Assembly: GCA_016742175.1 (NCBI GenBank)
Contig: JACVCH010000002.1
Coordinates: forward strand, 1 to 64,000
Direction of reading: 5' to 3'
Source of the DNA: Rhizobiaceae bacterium
GTDB lineage: Bacteria > Pseudomonadota > Alphaproteobacteria > Rhizobiales > Rhizobiaceae
DNA length: 64,000 bases
The position numbers were made by a program, and so were the translations under genes. Shown here in pieces: positions 47,636 through 57,348 of this stretch (positions are counted from its first letter, which is position 1; each line of letters opens with the position of its first letter). Below the pieces are notes generated by a model. The model did not search any database. It was not told the DNA's origin and was given only the letters and a program-made list of their open reading frames with translations.

Positions 47636-50089
47636 ATGAGCGAATTGCTAAGCCAGGCACGCGTGGTGATCATCGGCGGCGGCGCCGTCGGCGTCTCCGC
47701 GCTCTTCCATCTTGCCAAGGCCGGCTGGACCGATTGCGTTCTTCTGGAAAAGAACGAACTCACCTCCGGCTCGACATGGCACGCCGCCGGCAACGTCCCG
47801 ACCTTCTCGTCCTCGTGGTCGGTCATGAACATGCAGCGCTGTTCGGCGCAGCTCTATCGCGGCCTCGCCGACGAAGTCGGCTACCCGATGAACTACCACG
47901 TCACCGGCTCCGTCCGCCTCGCCCATACGAAGGAACGGATGCAGGAGTTCGCCCGCGTCAAGTCCATGGGTCGCCACCAGGGCATGGAGATCGACATTCT
48001 CGGCCTCGAGGAGCTCAAGTCGCGCTATCCCTTCCTCGAAACCCACGACCTCAAGGGCGCGCTCTACGATCCCAATGACGGCGACATCGATCCCGCGCAG
48101 TTGACGCAAGCGCTGGCGAAAGGCGCGCGGGACAGGGGCGCGAAGATCGTCCGCTTCTGCCCCGTCACCGGCGCCCGCCGCGAGAACGACCTGTGGAAGA
48201 TCGAAACGCCGAAGGGCGAGATCGCCTGCGAGTACGTGGTCAACGCCGCCGGCTACCGCGCCGGCGAAGTCGGCCGCATGTTCGGCCGCGACGTGCCGAT
48301 GATGGTGATGAGCCATCAATACATCCTGTTCGAGGAAATCCCCGAACTCGCCGCCTGGTCGAAGGAGGCCGGCCACAAGCTGCCGCTGCTGCGCGACGTC
48401 GATTCCTCCTATTACCTGCGCCAGGAAAAGACCGGCATGAATCTCGGCCCCTACGAGCGCAATTGCCGCGCGCACTGGGCGAGCGCCGCGGATCCGATGC
48501 CCGACGACTTCTCCTTCCAGCTCTTCCCCGACGATCTCGACCGCCTCGAATGGTATCTCGACGATGCCGTCAAACGCGTCCCGATCCTCGGCACCGCCGG
48601 CCTTTCCAAGGTCATCAACGGCCCTATCCCATATGCCCCCGACGGCAATCCGCTGATCGGCCCGATGCCCGGGGTGCCGAATGCGTTCGAAGCCTGCGTC
48701 TTCACCTTCGGCATCGCGCAGGCGGGCGGCGCGGGCAAGGTCTTGGCCGAATGGGTCACGGAGGGCGCGACCGAGTGGGACATGTGGTCGTGCGACCCGC
48801 GCCGCTTCACCGCCTTCGCCGCCGCGCCCGACTACGCGGTCGCCAAGGGCATGGAGGTCTACGGCCACGAATACGCGATCCACTTTCCCCGCCACGCCTG
48901 GCCGGCCGGGCGCGACCGCAAACGCTCGGCGATCCACGACCGCATCGCCGCCCTCGGCGCCCAGTTCGGCGCCACCAATGGCTGGGAGCGCGCCAACTGG
49001 TACGCGCAGCCCGCCGACGATACGTCCGAAGCCGCAACCCAGACCTTCGACCGCGACGGCCCATGGCAACAACGCATCCGCGAGGAATGCCACGCCGTGC
49101 GCGATGCCGCCGGCATCCTCGACCTCCCCGGCTTCTCGCGCTACCGCGTCCAGGGCGACGGCGCGCGCGACTGGCTGGCGTCGCTGATCACCGGCAACGT
49201 CCCGAAGCCCGGCCGCATCGGCCTTGCCTATTTCGCCGACGCCAAGGGCCGGCTCGTCACCGAAATGTCGATCATGGCGCTTGGCCACGACTTCTTCTTC
49301 CTCATCACCGCCGCCGCGGCCGAGCTTCACGACTTCGAGTGGTTGTCGAGCCATTTGCCGCAAGGCTCGGGCATATCGCTCCAGAACGTCACCGACGCCT
49401 TCTCCTGCCAGATCCTCACCGGCCCCAATTCGCGCGCCATCCTCGCCGGCATCACCGACGCCGACCTGTCGCTCCCGTGGCTCACGCACCAGTCCGCACA
49501 GATCGCCGGCCACTGGTGCCAGCTCGTCCGCGTCTCCTTCGCCGGCGAGCTCGGCTGGGAAATCCACACCAAGATTGAAAACACCGCCCCCATCTTCGAC
49601 GCCGTCTGGGCGGCCGGCCAGAACCACGGCCTCAAGCCCTTCGGCATGTTCGCGCTCGATTCGCTGCGCCTCGAAAAGGGCTATCGCGGCTGGAAGCAGG
49701 ACCTCTCGACCGACTATTCCGTCCTCCAGTCCGGCCTCGAACGCTTCGTCAACTGGACCAAGCCCGACTTCCTCGGCAAGGCTGCCCTCGCCTCCGAAAA
49801 GCAGCGCGGCGTCGTCAAACGCTTCGCCATTCTCACCCTCGACGCGCCCGGCGCCTGCGACGCGCCCTACATGTCGACCGTCCGCCGGAACGGCGAAATC
49901 GTCGGCGAAACTACGTCCGGGGGCTGGGGCCACCGGGTGGACCAGTCGATCGCCCTTGCCATGTTGCGCTCCGATTGTGCAGAACCGGGCTCCCGGGTCG
50001 AGGTCGAGATCTTCGGCGAGCGCTTCGCCGCAACGGTCCACGGCGACGCGCCCCTCTGGGACCCGAGTAGCGTGAGACTGAAAGCATAG
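47636..50089 (+). CDS. FAD-dependent dimethylglycine/sarcosine dehydrogenase-like protein with GcvT domain (paralogue 2)
   Basis: An 817-aa protein with the same layout as paralogue 1: FAD domain (VVIIGGGAVGVSALFHLAKAG; TSGSTWHAAGNVPTF), FAO middle domain, and GcvT domains to the end (C-terminus VHGDAPLWDPSS). It likely demethylates an N-methylated amine into methylene-THF. It is followed by a 207-base gap with a 38-bp inverted repeat, then by the aminotransferase and a third paralogue. Confidence 0.9.
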   Translation: MSELLSQARVVIIGGGAVGVSALFHLAKAGWTDCVLLEKNELTSGSTWHAAGNVPTFSSSWSVMNMQRCSAQLYRGLADEVGYPMNYHVTGSVRLAHTKERMQEFARVKSMGRHQGMEIDILGLEELKSRYPFLETHDLKGALYDPNDGDIDPAQLTQALAKGARDRGAKIVRFCPVTGARRENDLWKIETPKGEIACEYVVNAAGYRAGEVGRMFGRDVPMMVMSHQYILFEEIPELAAWSKEAGHKLPLLRDVDSSYYLRQEKTGMNLGPYERNCRAHWASAADPMPDDFSFQLFPDDLDRLEWYLDDAVKRVPILGTAGLSKVINGPIPYAPDGNPLIGPMPGVPNAFEACVFTFGIAQAGGAGKVLAEWVTEGATEWDMWSCDPRRFTAFAAAPDYAVAKGMEVYGHEYAIHFPRHAWPAGRDRKRSAIHDRIAALGAQFGATNGWERANWYAQPADDTSEAATQTFDRDGPWQQRIREECHAVRDAAGILDLPGFSRYRVQGDGARDWLASLITGNVPKPGRIGLAYFADAKGRLVTEMSIMALGHDFFFLITAAAAELHDFEWLSSHLPQGSGISLQNVTDAFSCQILTGPNSRAILAGITDADLSLPWLTHQSAQIAGHWCQLVRVSFAGELGWEIHTKIENTAPIFDAVWAAGQNHGLKPFGMFALDSLRLEKGYRGWKQDLSTDYSVLQSGLERFVNWTKPDFLGKAALASEKQRGVVKRFAILTLDAPGACDAPYMSTVRRNGEIVGETTSGGWGHRVDQSIALAMLRSDCAEPGSRVEVEIFGERFAATVHGDAPLWDPSSVRLKA

Positions 50090-50106
50090 CCAATGGCCGT
50101 CATCGA

Positions 50107-50243
50107 CCCCCACTCCGTCCCGCTGCGCGGGCCACCTCTCCCCCGATTGACGGGGGAGAGGAACGGCGCTGCCGCTCATCAACTTGGGTTCCTCTCCCCC
50201 GGGCAGGGGGAGAGGTGGCCCGCGCAGCGGGACGGAGTGGGGG
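50107..50243. repeat. 38-bp perfect inverted repeat, 61-base spacer
   Basis: Left arm 50107-50144 (CCCCCACTCCGTCCCGCTGC then GCGGGCCACCTCTCCCCC) and right arm 50206-50243 are exact reverse complements. The spacer carries a second inverted element (CCCCCGATTGACGGGGG and TCTCCCCCGGGCAGGGGGAGA). Different from families A and from the repeats at 36 and 37 kb. Confidence 0.9.
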
Positions 50244-50296
50244 TGCTTCCTCTAAGTGTGAAGGTGATTTTTTTGAACCGCAGGAAAGCCTAAGCC

Positions 50297-51481
50297 ATGC
50301 CCATCCCATCCACCCGCATTTCCGGCATCACTCCCTCCGGCAAGGATGGCTGGGAGGTCCATTTTTCGGCCTACACGCGCAAGCAGGCCGGCGAGGCGAT
50401 CACCATGCTCTCGGTCGGCGACCATGATTTCGACACGCCGAACGAGACGGTCGAGGCCTGCGTACGCGAAGTCCGCGCCGGTCATCATCACTATACGAAT
50501 CTGCCCGGAATGCCGCGCCTGCGCCGCGCAATGGCCGCCGTTTCCACCGAATGCACCGGCGTCGCCACCACGGCCGACCAGGTCCTCGCCACGCCCGGCG
50601 GCCAGTCCGCGCTCTTCGCCGCCGTCACCGCGACGCTCGATCCGGGCAGCCACGCCATCGCCGTCGCGCCCTATTACGCGACCTATCCCGGCACGTTCCG
50701 CGCCGCCGGCGCCGGCTTCACCGTCGTCGAAACCCGCGCCGAAGACGGCTTCCAGCCCGATGCGGCGGCCATCGAAAAGGCCATCGAGCCGACCACCCGC
50801 GCGATCCTCATCAATTCGCCCAACAACCCGACCGGCGCGATCTACACCCGCCAGAGCCTCGAAAAGCTCGCCGACATCTGCATCCGCCACGATTTGTGGC
50901 TCCTCTCCGACGAGGTCTACTGGTCGATCACCGGCGGGCGCGAGCACATCTCGCCGCGCGCTTTGCCCGGCATGGAGAAGCGCACGCTGGTCATCAATTC
51001 CATGTCGAAGAGCCACGGCATGACCGGCTGGCGCATCGGCTGGCTGACCGGACCGGAAGAGATGATCTCGCTCATCATCAACCTCAACCTCGTCACCACC
51101 TACGGCCTTCCCGACTTTGTCTCCCGCGCCGCGATCGAGGCGCTGGAGAACCGCTACGGCGTCGACGACATCGCCGCCCGCTACGCCGCCCGCCGCAGCG
51201 TCTTCCTCGACGCGCTCACCGGGGCCAACGACATCGTCGTGCGCGGTTCGGAAGGCGGCATGTACATCATGCTCGACATCTCCGCCGTCGACCCGGACTG
51301 CGAAGCCTTCGCCTGGGCGCTGCTCGAAGCCGAGAAGATCGCCGTCATGCCCGGCTCCAGCTTCGGCGACGCGGCCGCCGGCCACATCCGCATCAGCCTC
51401 ACCCAGCCCGACGACATCCTGCGCGACGCCGCCATCAGCCTGAAACGTTTCGTCGCCGGCTACCAACGGAACGCCGCATGA
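50297..51481 (+). CDS. Pyridoxal phosphate-dependent aminotransferase (class I/II)
   Basis: A 394-aa fold-type I aminotransferase. NSPNNPTGAIY, SDEVYW and the PLP-lysine motif SMSKSHGMTGWRIGW (K238) are clear. Substrate unknown; it sits between two N-demethylating dehydrogenase genes, and its stop overlaps the third dehydrogenase start in ATGA, so the two are coupled and may act on the same compound. It resembles the arginine:pyruvate/aspartate group but I cannot assign it closely. Confidence 0.92.
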   Translation: MPIPSTRISGITPSGKDGWEVHFSAYTRKQAGEAITMLSVGDHDFDTPNETVEACVREVRAGHHHYTNLPGMPRLRRAMAAVSTECTGVATTADQVLATPGGQSALFAAVTATLDPGSHAIAVAPYYATYPGTFRAAGAGFTVVETRAEDGFQPDAAAIEKAIEPTTRAILINSPNNPTGAIYTRQSLEKLADICIRHDLWLLSDEVYWSITGGREHISPRALPGMEKRTLVINSMSKSHGMTGWRIGWLTGPEEMISLIINLNLVTTYGLPDFVSRAAIEALENRYGVDDIAARYAARRSVFLDALTGANDIVVRGSEGGMYIMLDISAVDPDCEAFAWALLEAEKIAVMPGSSFGDAAAGHIRISLTQPDDILRDAAISLKRFVAGYQRNAA

Positions 51482-53970
51482 CCACGCTCCCCACCCGCGC
51501 CCGCGCCGTCATCATCGGCGGCGGCATCTCCGGATGTTCCGTCGCCTATCATCTGGCAAAGCTCGGCTGGCGCGACGTGGTGCTTCTGGAGCGAAAGCAG
51601 CTCACTTCAGGCACGACATGGCACGCGGCAGGCCTCGTCGGCCAGCTTCGCGCCTCGCGCAACATGACGCGCCTCGCAAAATATTCCGCCGATCTTTACG
51701 CCAAACTCGAGGCCGAAACCGGCGTCGCCACCGGGATGCGGCAGGTCGGCTCGATCACCGTTGCCCTTACCGACGAGCGCAAGGAAGAGATTTTCCGGCA
51801 GGCCTCGCTTGCCCGCGCCTTCGATGTCGACGTGCGCGAGATCTCGCCCGCCGAGGTCAAGGAGATGTATCCGCATCTCAACATCGACGGCGTCAAGGCC
51901 GGCGTCCACCTGCCGCTCGACGGCCAGTCGGACCCCGCCAACATCGCCATGGCGCTCGCCAAGGGCGCGCGGCAGAACGGCGCGACCATCGCCGAAAACG
52001 TCAAGGTCACGGCAGTTCTTCAGAAGAAAGGCCGCGTCTGCGGCGTCTCTTGGGAGCAAAACGGCGAAACCGGCACGATCGAGACCGACATCGTCGTCAA
52101 CTGCGCGGGTATGTGGGCGCGCGATCTCGGCGCCCTATCGGGCGTCACGATCCCGCTTCACGCCTGCGAGCATTTCTACCTCATCACCGAGGCGATTCCC
52201 GGCCTTGGCCGCCTGCCCGTCCTGCGCGTGCCCGACGAGTGCGCCTACTACAAGGAAGACGCCGGCAAGATGATGCTCGGCGCCTTCGAGCCGAAGGCCA
52301 AGGCCTGGCCGCCGGTCGGCGAGCGCATTCGCGAAGATTTCTGCTTCGATCAGTTGCAGGAGGATTTCGAACATTTCGAGCCGATCCTCGAAATGGGCGT
52401 CAACCGCATGCCGATGCTGGGCTCGGCCGGCATCCACACCTTCTTCAACGGTCCCGAAAGCTTCACGCCCGACGACCGTTACTATCTCGGCGAAGCGCCG
52501 GAGCTTGGCGGATACTGGGTCGCGGCCGGCTACAATTCCATCGGCATCGTCTCCTCGGGCGGCGCGGGCATGGCGCTCGCCCAGTGGATGAACGACGGCG
52601 AGCCGCCCTTCGACCTATGGGAAGTCGACATCCGCCGCGCCCAGCCCTTCCAGAAAAATCGCGCCTATCTACGCGAGCGCGTCTCCGAAACGCTCGGCCT
52701 CCTCTATGCCGACCACTTCCCTTATCGCCAGATGGAAACCTCCCGCGGCATCCGGCGCTCGCCCCTTCACGAGCACCTCAAGGCCCGCGGCGCCGTCTTC
52801 GGCGAAGTTGCCGGCTGGGAGCGCGCCAACTGGTTCGCCCGCGAAGGCCAGGAGCGCGAGTACCGCTATTCCTGGCAGCGGCAGAACTGGTTCGACAACC
52901 AGCGCGACGAGCATCTGGCCGTCCGCAACGGCGTCGGCCTGTTCGACATGACCTCCTTCGGCAAGATCCGGGTCGAGGGCCGCGACGCGTCTGCCTTCCT
53001 GCAGCGCCTTTGCGCCAACGACATCGACGTCGAGCCCGGCCGCATCGTCTACACGCAGATGCTCAACGCGCGCGGCGGCATCGAGAGCGACCTCACCGTC
53101 ACCCGCCTTTCGGACACCGCCTTCTTCCTCGTCGTGCCCGGCGCGACGCTCCAGCGCGATCTCGCCTGGCTGCGCCGGCACCTCGGCGACGAGTTCGTGG
53201 TCATCACGGACGTGACGGCCGCCGAAGCCGTTCTGTGCCTCATGGGGCCGCAATCGCGCGAACTGATCCGGAAGATCAGCCCGAACGACTTCTCCAACGA
53301 GGCCAATCCCTTCGGCACATGCCGGGAGATCGAGATCGGCATGGGCCTCGCCCGCGCCCATCGCGTCACCTATGTCGGCGAACTCGGCTGGGAGCTATAC
53401 GTCCCGACAGACCAGGCCGCGCATGTCTTCGAGGCGATCGAGGCGGCGGGCACTGACGTCGGCCTGAAGCTCTGCGGCCTCCACACGCTCGATTCCTGCC
53501 GCATCGAAAAGGCGTTCCGCCATTTCGGCCACGACATCACCGACGAGGATCACGTGCTCGAAGCCGGCCTCGGCTTCGCGGTCAAGACAGCCAAGGGCGA
53601 TTTCGTCGGCCGCGATGCCGTCCTGCGCACCAAGGAGGCCGGCCTTTCGCGCCGGCTCGTCCAATTCAAGCTGGACGACCCGCAACCGCTTCTCTTCCAC
53701 AACGAGGCCATCGTGCGCGACGGCGAGATGGTCGGCACGATCACGTCCGGAAATTACGGCCACCACCTCGGCGGCGCCATCGGCCTCGGCTATGTCCCGT
53801 CCAGGGGCGAAACGGCCGAGGCCATGCTGGCCTCGACCTACGAGATCGAAGTGGGGGCATTCGCCACGCCGCGACCGCCTCGCTCAAGCCGCTATACGAC
53901 CCGGCCTCCGAACGCGTTCGGATGTAGCGATCAGTTGTCGAACAGGAACAGATCCTGTCCGCACCGATAG
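51478..53970 (+). CDS. FAD-dependent dimethylglycine/sarcosine dehydrogenase-like protein with GcvT domain (paralogue 3), 3' frameshift
   Basis: The open frame gives 830 aa: FAD domain (AVIIGGGISGCSVAYHLAKLG; TSGTTWHAAGLVG), FAO middle domain and GcvT domains. After EIEVG (53850-53855) the family pattern is lost, and the frame runs 40 bases into the convergent gene at 53931. With one extra G in the run at 53853-53857, the reading becomes EVGGIRHAATASLKPLYDPASERVRM and stops at TAG 53925-53927, four bases before that gene's stop. So the true end is probably 53927. This is a base-call error or a fresh frameshift affecting only the last 24 residues. Confidence 0.88.
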   Translation: MTTLPTRARAVIIGGGISGCSVAYHLAKLGWRDVVLLERKQLTSGTTWHAAGLVGQLRASRNMTRLAKYSADLYAKLEAETGVATGMRQVGSITVALTDERKEEIFRQASLARAFDVDVREISPAEVKEMYPHLNIDGVKAGVHLPLDGQSDPANIAMALAKGARQNGATIAENVKVTAVLQKKGRVCGVSWEQNGETGTIETDIVVNCAGMWARDLGALSGVTIPLHACEHFYLITEAIPGLGRLPVLRVPDECAYYKEDAGKMMLGAFEPKAKAWPPVGERIREDFCFDQLQEDFEHFEPILEMGVNRMPMLGSAGIHTFFNGPESFTPDDRYYLGEAPELGGYWVAAGYNSIGIVSSGGAGMALAQWMNDGEPPFDLWEVDIRRAQPFQKNRAYLRERVSETLGLLYADHFPYRQMETSRGIRRSPLHEHLKARGAVFGEVAGWERANWFAREGQEREYRYSWQRQNWFDNQRDEHLAVRNGVGLFDMTSFGKIRVEGRDASAFLQRLCANDIDVEPGRIVYTQMLNARGGIESDLTVTRLSDTAFFLVVPGATLQRDLAWLRRHLGDEFVVITDVTAAEAVLCLMGPQSRELIRKISPNDFSNEANPFGTCREIEIGMGLARAHRVTYVGELGWELYVPTDQAAHVFEAIEAAGTDVGLKLCGLHTLDSCRIEKAFRHFGHDITDEDHVLEAGLGFAVKTAKGDFVGRDAVLRTKEAGLSRRLVQFKLDDPQPLLFHNEAIVRDGEMVGTITSGNYGHHLGGAIGLGYVPSRGETAEAMLASTYEIEVGAFATPRPPRSSRYTTRPPNAFGCSDQLSNRNRSCPHR

Positions 53971-54221
53971 ACCGGGCACTGGTTTGCATCGCGCGTCTGC
54001 ACCGAGTCGATCACGGGAATGCTCGGATGGCTGCAGAACCGGAGCGAAGAGACGTATCGGTCATAGGTGAACTGGCCCGTGGTCAGCACCACCGCGCCGT
54101 TCTGCACGATCAGGTCCTGCACCTGCGCGCACGACATCTGCCGGCTGTCGGGCCGCCCCTGCGCCGCCGCACCTGCCACCAGCGCCACCGAGGCCGCGAT
54201 GGCCATCATAATCCGCAACAT
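53931..54221 (-). CDS. Small exported protein of unknown function
   Basis: A 96-aa protein with a signal peptide (MLRIMMAIAASVALVAGAAAQ) and four cysteines in the mature part (MSCAQVQDL, RFCSHP, NQCPVYRCGQ), likely two disulfides. GGAGG lies 8 bases before ATG 54221, which decides against the ATG five codons upstream. Similar short Cys-containing proteins occur in rhizobia without known function. Its stop is four bases from the likely true stop of the convergent dehydrogenase gene. Confidence 0.8.
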   Translation of the reverse strand: MLRIMMAIAASVALVAGAAAQGRPDSRQMSCAQVQDLIVQNGAVVLTTGQFTYDRYVSSLRFCSHPSIPVIDSVQTRDANQCPVYRCGQDLFLFDN

Positions 54222-54276
54222 GGCATTGTCCTCCATTGCCCCGCCCAGGGTTGTTCAAGCCTGGACATCATACACT

Positions 54277-54510
54277 CTAAAGGAACGCTGCGGCCAGGAA
54301 CGCAATCAGCACGAGACCGGTGACGATGAAGGTCGGCCGCCAGCTAAATCCGTTGGTGGCGTTCGAGCCCGTTCCGTAGTCGCGGCCGTCGCCGAGCATG
54401 ATGCTGGGCGCATCGGCCGGCGCCAGGCGAACCGTCGGGCCGCCGCTGTCGCCGGAATTCAACTCGACGACTTTCGACTGGTCGAGAATGTCGCGTTCGA
54501 AATATGCCAT
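54277..54510 (-). CDS. Small tail-anchored membrane protein
   Basis: A 77-aa protein (MAYFERDILDQSKVVELNSG...) with one C-terminal membrane helix (WRPTFIVTGLVLIAFLAAAFL, in part). The N-terminal 55 residues are polar. No family recognised. It is divergent from otsB with a 91-base gap and upstream of the small exported protein in the same direction. Confidence 0.65.
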   Translation of the reverse strand: MAYFERDILDQSKVVELNSGDSGGPTVRLAPADAPSIMLGDGRDYGTGSNATNGFSWRPTFIVTGLVLIAFLAAAFL

Positions 54511-54601
54511 CTTTCGTCTGCCCGGTTGGTGTCTGGATTGTGTTGCCTATATGGCGGGATAACGCCCGCCGCCGGGCCCCGTTCCGCAACTTCAACCAAG
54601 G

Positions 54602-55366
54602 GTGAACACCATTTCGACCAAACCCCTGGATGAGCTTCGCCTCGTCTGCCCGCCCGAACGCCTCGCGATCTTCCTCGATTTCGACGGCACGCTGGCCGAT
54701 ATCGTCGAGCATCCCGACGGCGTCCATCTGCCTGCCGATACGGCGCAGGCGTTGGCGACGCTCGCAAGGCGGACGTCCGGCGCCGTCGCCATCGTCACCG
54801 GCCGGCCGATCGAGCAGATCGACGCGCTGTCGACGCCACTCGTCCTGGCCGTCGCCGGCGTTCACGGCATGTCGCGGCGCGGCTTCGACGGCAGGCTCCA
54901 TTCCACGCAGCACGACGCAGCCCTTTTCGCGGAGGCGCAGGCGCGCCTGACCGGCCTTCACATCCGGCTGCCTGATACGATGATCGAGATCAAGCCGGGC
55001 TCCATCGCCTTCCACTATCGCCGCCGCCCGGACCTCGCCGCCAGCATCGCCGAGAACATCCACGATGCACTCGGCAACCTCGAAGGTCTCGACATCCTGC
55101 ACGGCAAGATGGTCGTCGAGGTGAAAGCCGGCCACGCCCACAAGGGCGACGCGATCCGCGCCTTCATGGAGGAAGAGCCCTTCGCCGGCCGCATGCCCCT
55201 CTTTGCCGGCGACGACGTTACCGACGAGTTCGGCTTCGCCGCCATCGACGAACTCGACGGCATCGCGATCAAGATCGGCACCGGCGAGACCTCCGCCGGC
55301 TGGCGCGCCGACGACCCGGAGCACTTTCGCAAATGGCTCGTCGGGCTCGCCGCCGCTTCTGCCTAA
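54602..55366 (+). CDS. otsB: Trehalose-6-phosphate phosphatase
   Basis: A 254-aa HAD-family phosphatase making trehalose. The catalytic LDFDGTLADI (D26, D28) and the acidic GDDVTDEFGF motif near the C-terminus are intact. The start codon is GTG 54602. Trehalose protects against osmotic and drying stress; pairing with otsA 113 bases downstream makes a complete synthesis pathway from UDP-glucose and glucose-6-phosphate. Confidence 0.94.
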   Translation: MNTISTKPLDELRLVCPPERLAIFLDFDGTLADIVEHPDGVHLPADTAQALATLARRTSGAVAIVTGRPIEQIDALSTPLVLAVAGVHGMSRRGFDGRLHSTQHDAALFAEAQARLTGLHIRLPDTMIEIKPGSIAFHYRRRPDLAASIAENIHDALGNLEGLDILHGKMVVEVKAGHAHKGDAIRAFMEEEPFAGRMPLFAGDDVTDEFGFAAIDELDGIAIKIGTGETSAGWRADDPEHFRKWLVGLAAASA

Positions 55367-55479
55367 ATTTGCATCGACGGAGGATGCTGCTAAGACGATG
55401 CGCAATTCATCGATTTCTTGAGTGGATCAAATCGCCGGCGACCGGGTTTGACGGTCACCGACGGAAGGGAGATTTTGGA

Positions 55480-56877
55480 GTGGGCAGGCTGGTGGTCGTC
55501 TCGAACCGCGTCGCGGACCTGACGAAATCGACACAATCGGGCGGCCTTGCCGTCGGCCTCGCCGACGCGCTCAAGCGCCGCGGCGGGCTGTGGGTCGGCT
55601 GGTCCGGCGAAACGTCCGCCAATGCCGACGACGCCGCGCCGCAACTGACCGAGACCGGCAATGTCGCCATGGCGACCATCCCTCTGACGCCGGACGACTA
55701 CGCCAACTACTATCTCGGCTTTTCCAACTCGGTCCTCTGGCCGCTCTTCCACTACCGGCTCGACCTTGTCGATTTCCATTCCGAGTTCCTCGACGGCTAC
55801 AAGAAGGTCAATCGCCGCTTCGCCGACGCGCTCGTGCCGCTGCTGCGCCCCGATGACACGATCTGGATTCACGACTACCACCTGATCCCGCTCGCCTCCG
55901 AGCTTCGCAAGCGCGGCTGCACGCAGCGGATCGGCTTCTTCCTGCACATCCCCTTCCCGCCGCCCGAGGTTCTGGCCGCCGCGCCCGGCCACAAATGGCT
56001 CGCCGACAGCCTCCTCGCCTACGACCTCGTCGGCTTCCAGACGCAGACCGACGTCGCCAATCTGGCGCACTACGCCGAAGATCACATGCAGCTTTCCGCA
56101 CCGGTCAATGGCCGCATGTCGGGGCCGGCGGGCGACCTGCATCTCGACTGCTTCCCGATCGGCATCGACACCGAAGCCTTCGCCGAGCTCGCCGCCTCCC
56201 CCGCCGACGACGTCCAGGTCGATACGATGCGGCGCATGGTGCTCGACCGCAAGCAGATCATCGGCGTCGACCGGCCCGACTATTCCAAGGGCCTGCCCGA
56301 CCGGATGAAGGCGTTCGGCCGCCTGCTCGACCTTTATCCCGAGCACATGAAGAAGGTCACCTTCCTGCAGATCGCGCCGCCGACGCGCGAGGATGTCGAC
56401 GCCTATGCCGACATCCGCCACGAACTGGAATCGCTCTCCGGCTCCATCAACGGCCGCTTCGCCGATTTCAACTGGACGCCGATCCGCTACATCCACCGTT
56501 CCGTCGCGCGTGAGAAGCTCGCCGCGCTCTACCGCGTCAGCCGTGCCGGGCTCGTCACACCCTTGCGCGACGGCATGAACCTCGTCGCCAAGGAGTATGT
56601 CGCCGCGCAGAACCCGGACGATCCGGGCGTTCTCATCCTGTCCAAGTTCGCTGGCGCGGCGGAGGAACTCGCCGAGGCGCTGATCGTCAATCCCTACGAC
56701 ATCGACGCCATGGCCGCCGCCATCGACCAGGCGCTGACCATGCCGATGGCGGAGCGCAAGGAACGCCACGCGGCGCTCTACAGCCGCGTTGCCGAGGGCG
56801 ATGCGCTCGCCTGGCAGAAGGCCTTCCTCGATGCGCTGGAAGCCGAGCCGAACGGCGCCCGGCTCCACCCCGCCTGA
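55480..56877 (+). CDS. otsA: Trehalose-6-phosphate synthase
   Basis: A 465-aa GT20 glycosyltransferase that joins UDP-glucose to glucose-6-phosphate. VVVSNRV, the phosphate-binding [24 protein letters not shown] and [17 protein letters not shown] are all present. I chose GTG 55480 ([13 protein letters not shown]) with AAGGGA upstream, as the family starts here; the frame continues upstream without likeness. Confidence 0.95.
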   Translation: MGRLVVVSNRVADLTKSTQSGGLAVGLADALKRRGGLWVGWSGETSANADDAAPQLTETGNVAMATIPLTPDDYANYYLGFSNSVLWPLFHYRLDLVDFHSEFLDGYKKVNRRFADALVPLLRPDDTIWIHDYHLIPLASELRKRGCTQRIGFFLHIPFPPPEVLAAAPGHKWLADSLLAYDLVGFQTQTDVANLAHYAEDHMQLSAPVNGRMSGPAGDLHLDCFPIGIDTEAFAELAASPADDVQVDTMRRMVLDRKQIIGVDRPDYSKGLPDRMKAFGRLLDLYPEHMKKVTFLQIAPPTREDVDAYADIRHELESLSGSINGRFADFNWTPIRYIHRSVAREKLAALYRVSRAGLVTPLRDGMNLVAKEYVAAQNPDDPGVLILSKFAGAAEELAEALIVNPYDIDAMAAAIDQALTMPMAERKERHAALYSRVAEGDALAWQKAFLDALEAEPNGARLHPA

Positions 56878-56880
56878 CGA

Positions 56881-57063
56881 TCACGATTTCTTGTCGGGCA
56901 GGCCCTTCCGCTTCGTCTCGGCGAGGTCTTCGAGCTGTTTCTCGCTCATCGAAGCCGCCATCTCTTTCGACGCGCCCTTCAGTTCGGATTTCTTCGTTTC
57001 CCCGCGCTTGGCGGAAAGCGCGGCTCCCGCGGCCTTCTGCTGCGCCTTGGATTTGGCAGGCAT
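56881..57063 (-). CDS. DUF3008 family small basic protein
   Basis: A 60-aa protein, MPAKSKAQQKAAGAALSAKR..., Lys/Ala-rich with LKGASKEM and LPDKKS, characteristic of DUF3008, a proteobacterial family of unknown role (often stress-linked by context only). It converges on otsA, with 3 bases between the stops. Confidence 0.9.
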   Translation of the reverse strand: MPAKSKAQQKAAGAALSAKRGETKKSELKGASKEMAASMSEKQLEDLAETKRKGLPDKKS

Positions 57064-57348
57064 GGCGTGACACTCCTCTTGCCGTGTTCACGCGACCAAA
57101 GTCCCCGCGCCCGCCCAATGTTCCTGACGTTCTGAAACGTGCTGTGACTTCGACGCCACGAAGTCGATTGGACAGGAGGGGGTCTAACCGATAGGTTGCA
57201 TCAGCGCGTTTGGTCGCGATTTGTTAGGAATTCATTATCAATATCACGAGCTTGGCCTTGGCCTGAGTTGGTGGCGTTGGACGGACGGGATCGCAAGGGG
57301 AAGCTTCGGTCTTCGCGATCCGCCCGTCGCAGAGTGCGGGGAGTGGCC

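Noticed and set aside
57146-57165. Hairpin GACTTCG-N6-CGAAGTC as terminator or operator upstream of tamA
   Set aside because: Perfect 7-bp stem but no T-run and no other support; could be chance in a 285-base divergent gap that otherwise shows nothing clear.
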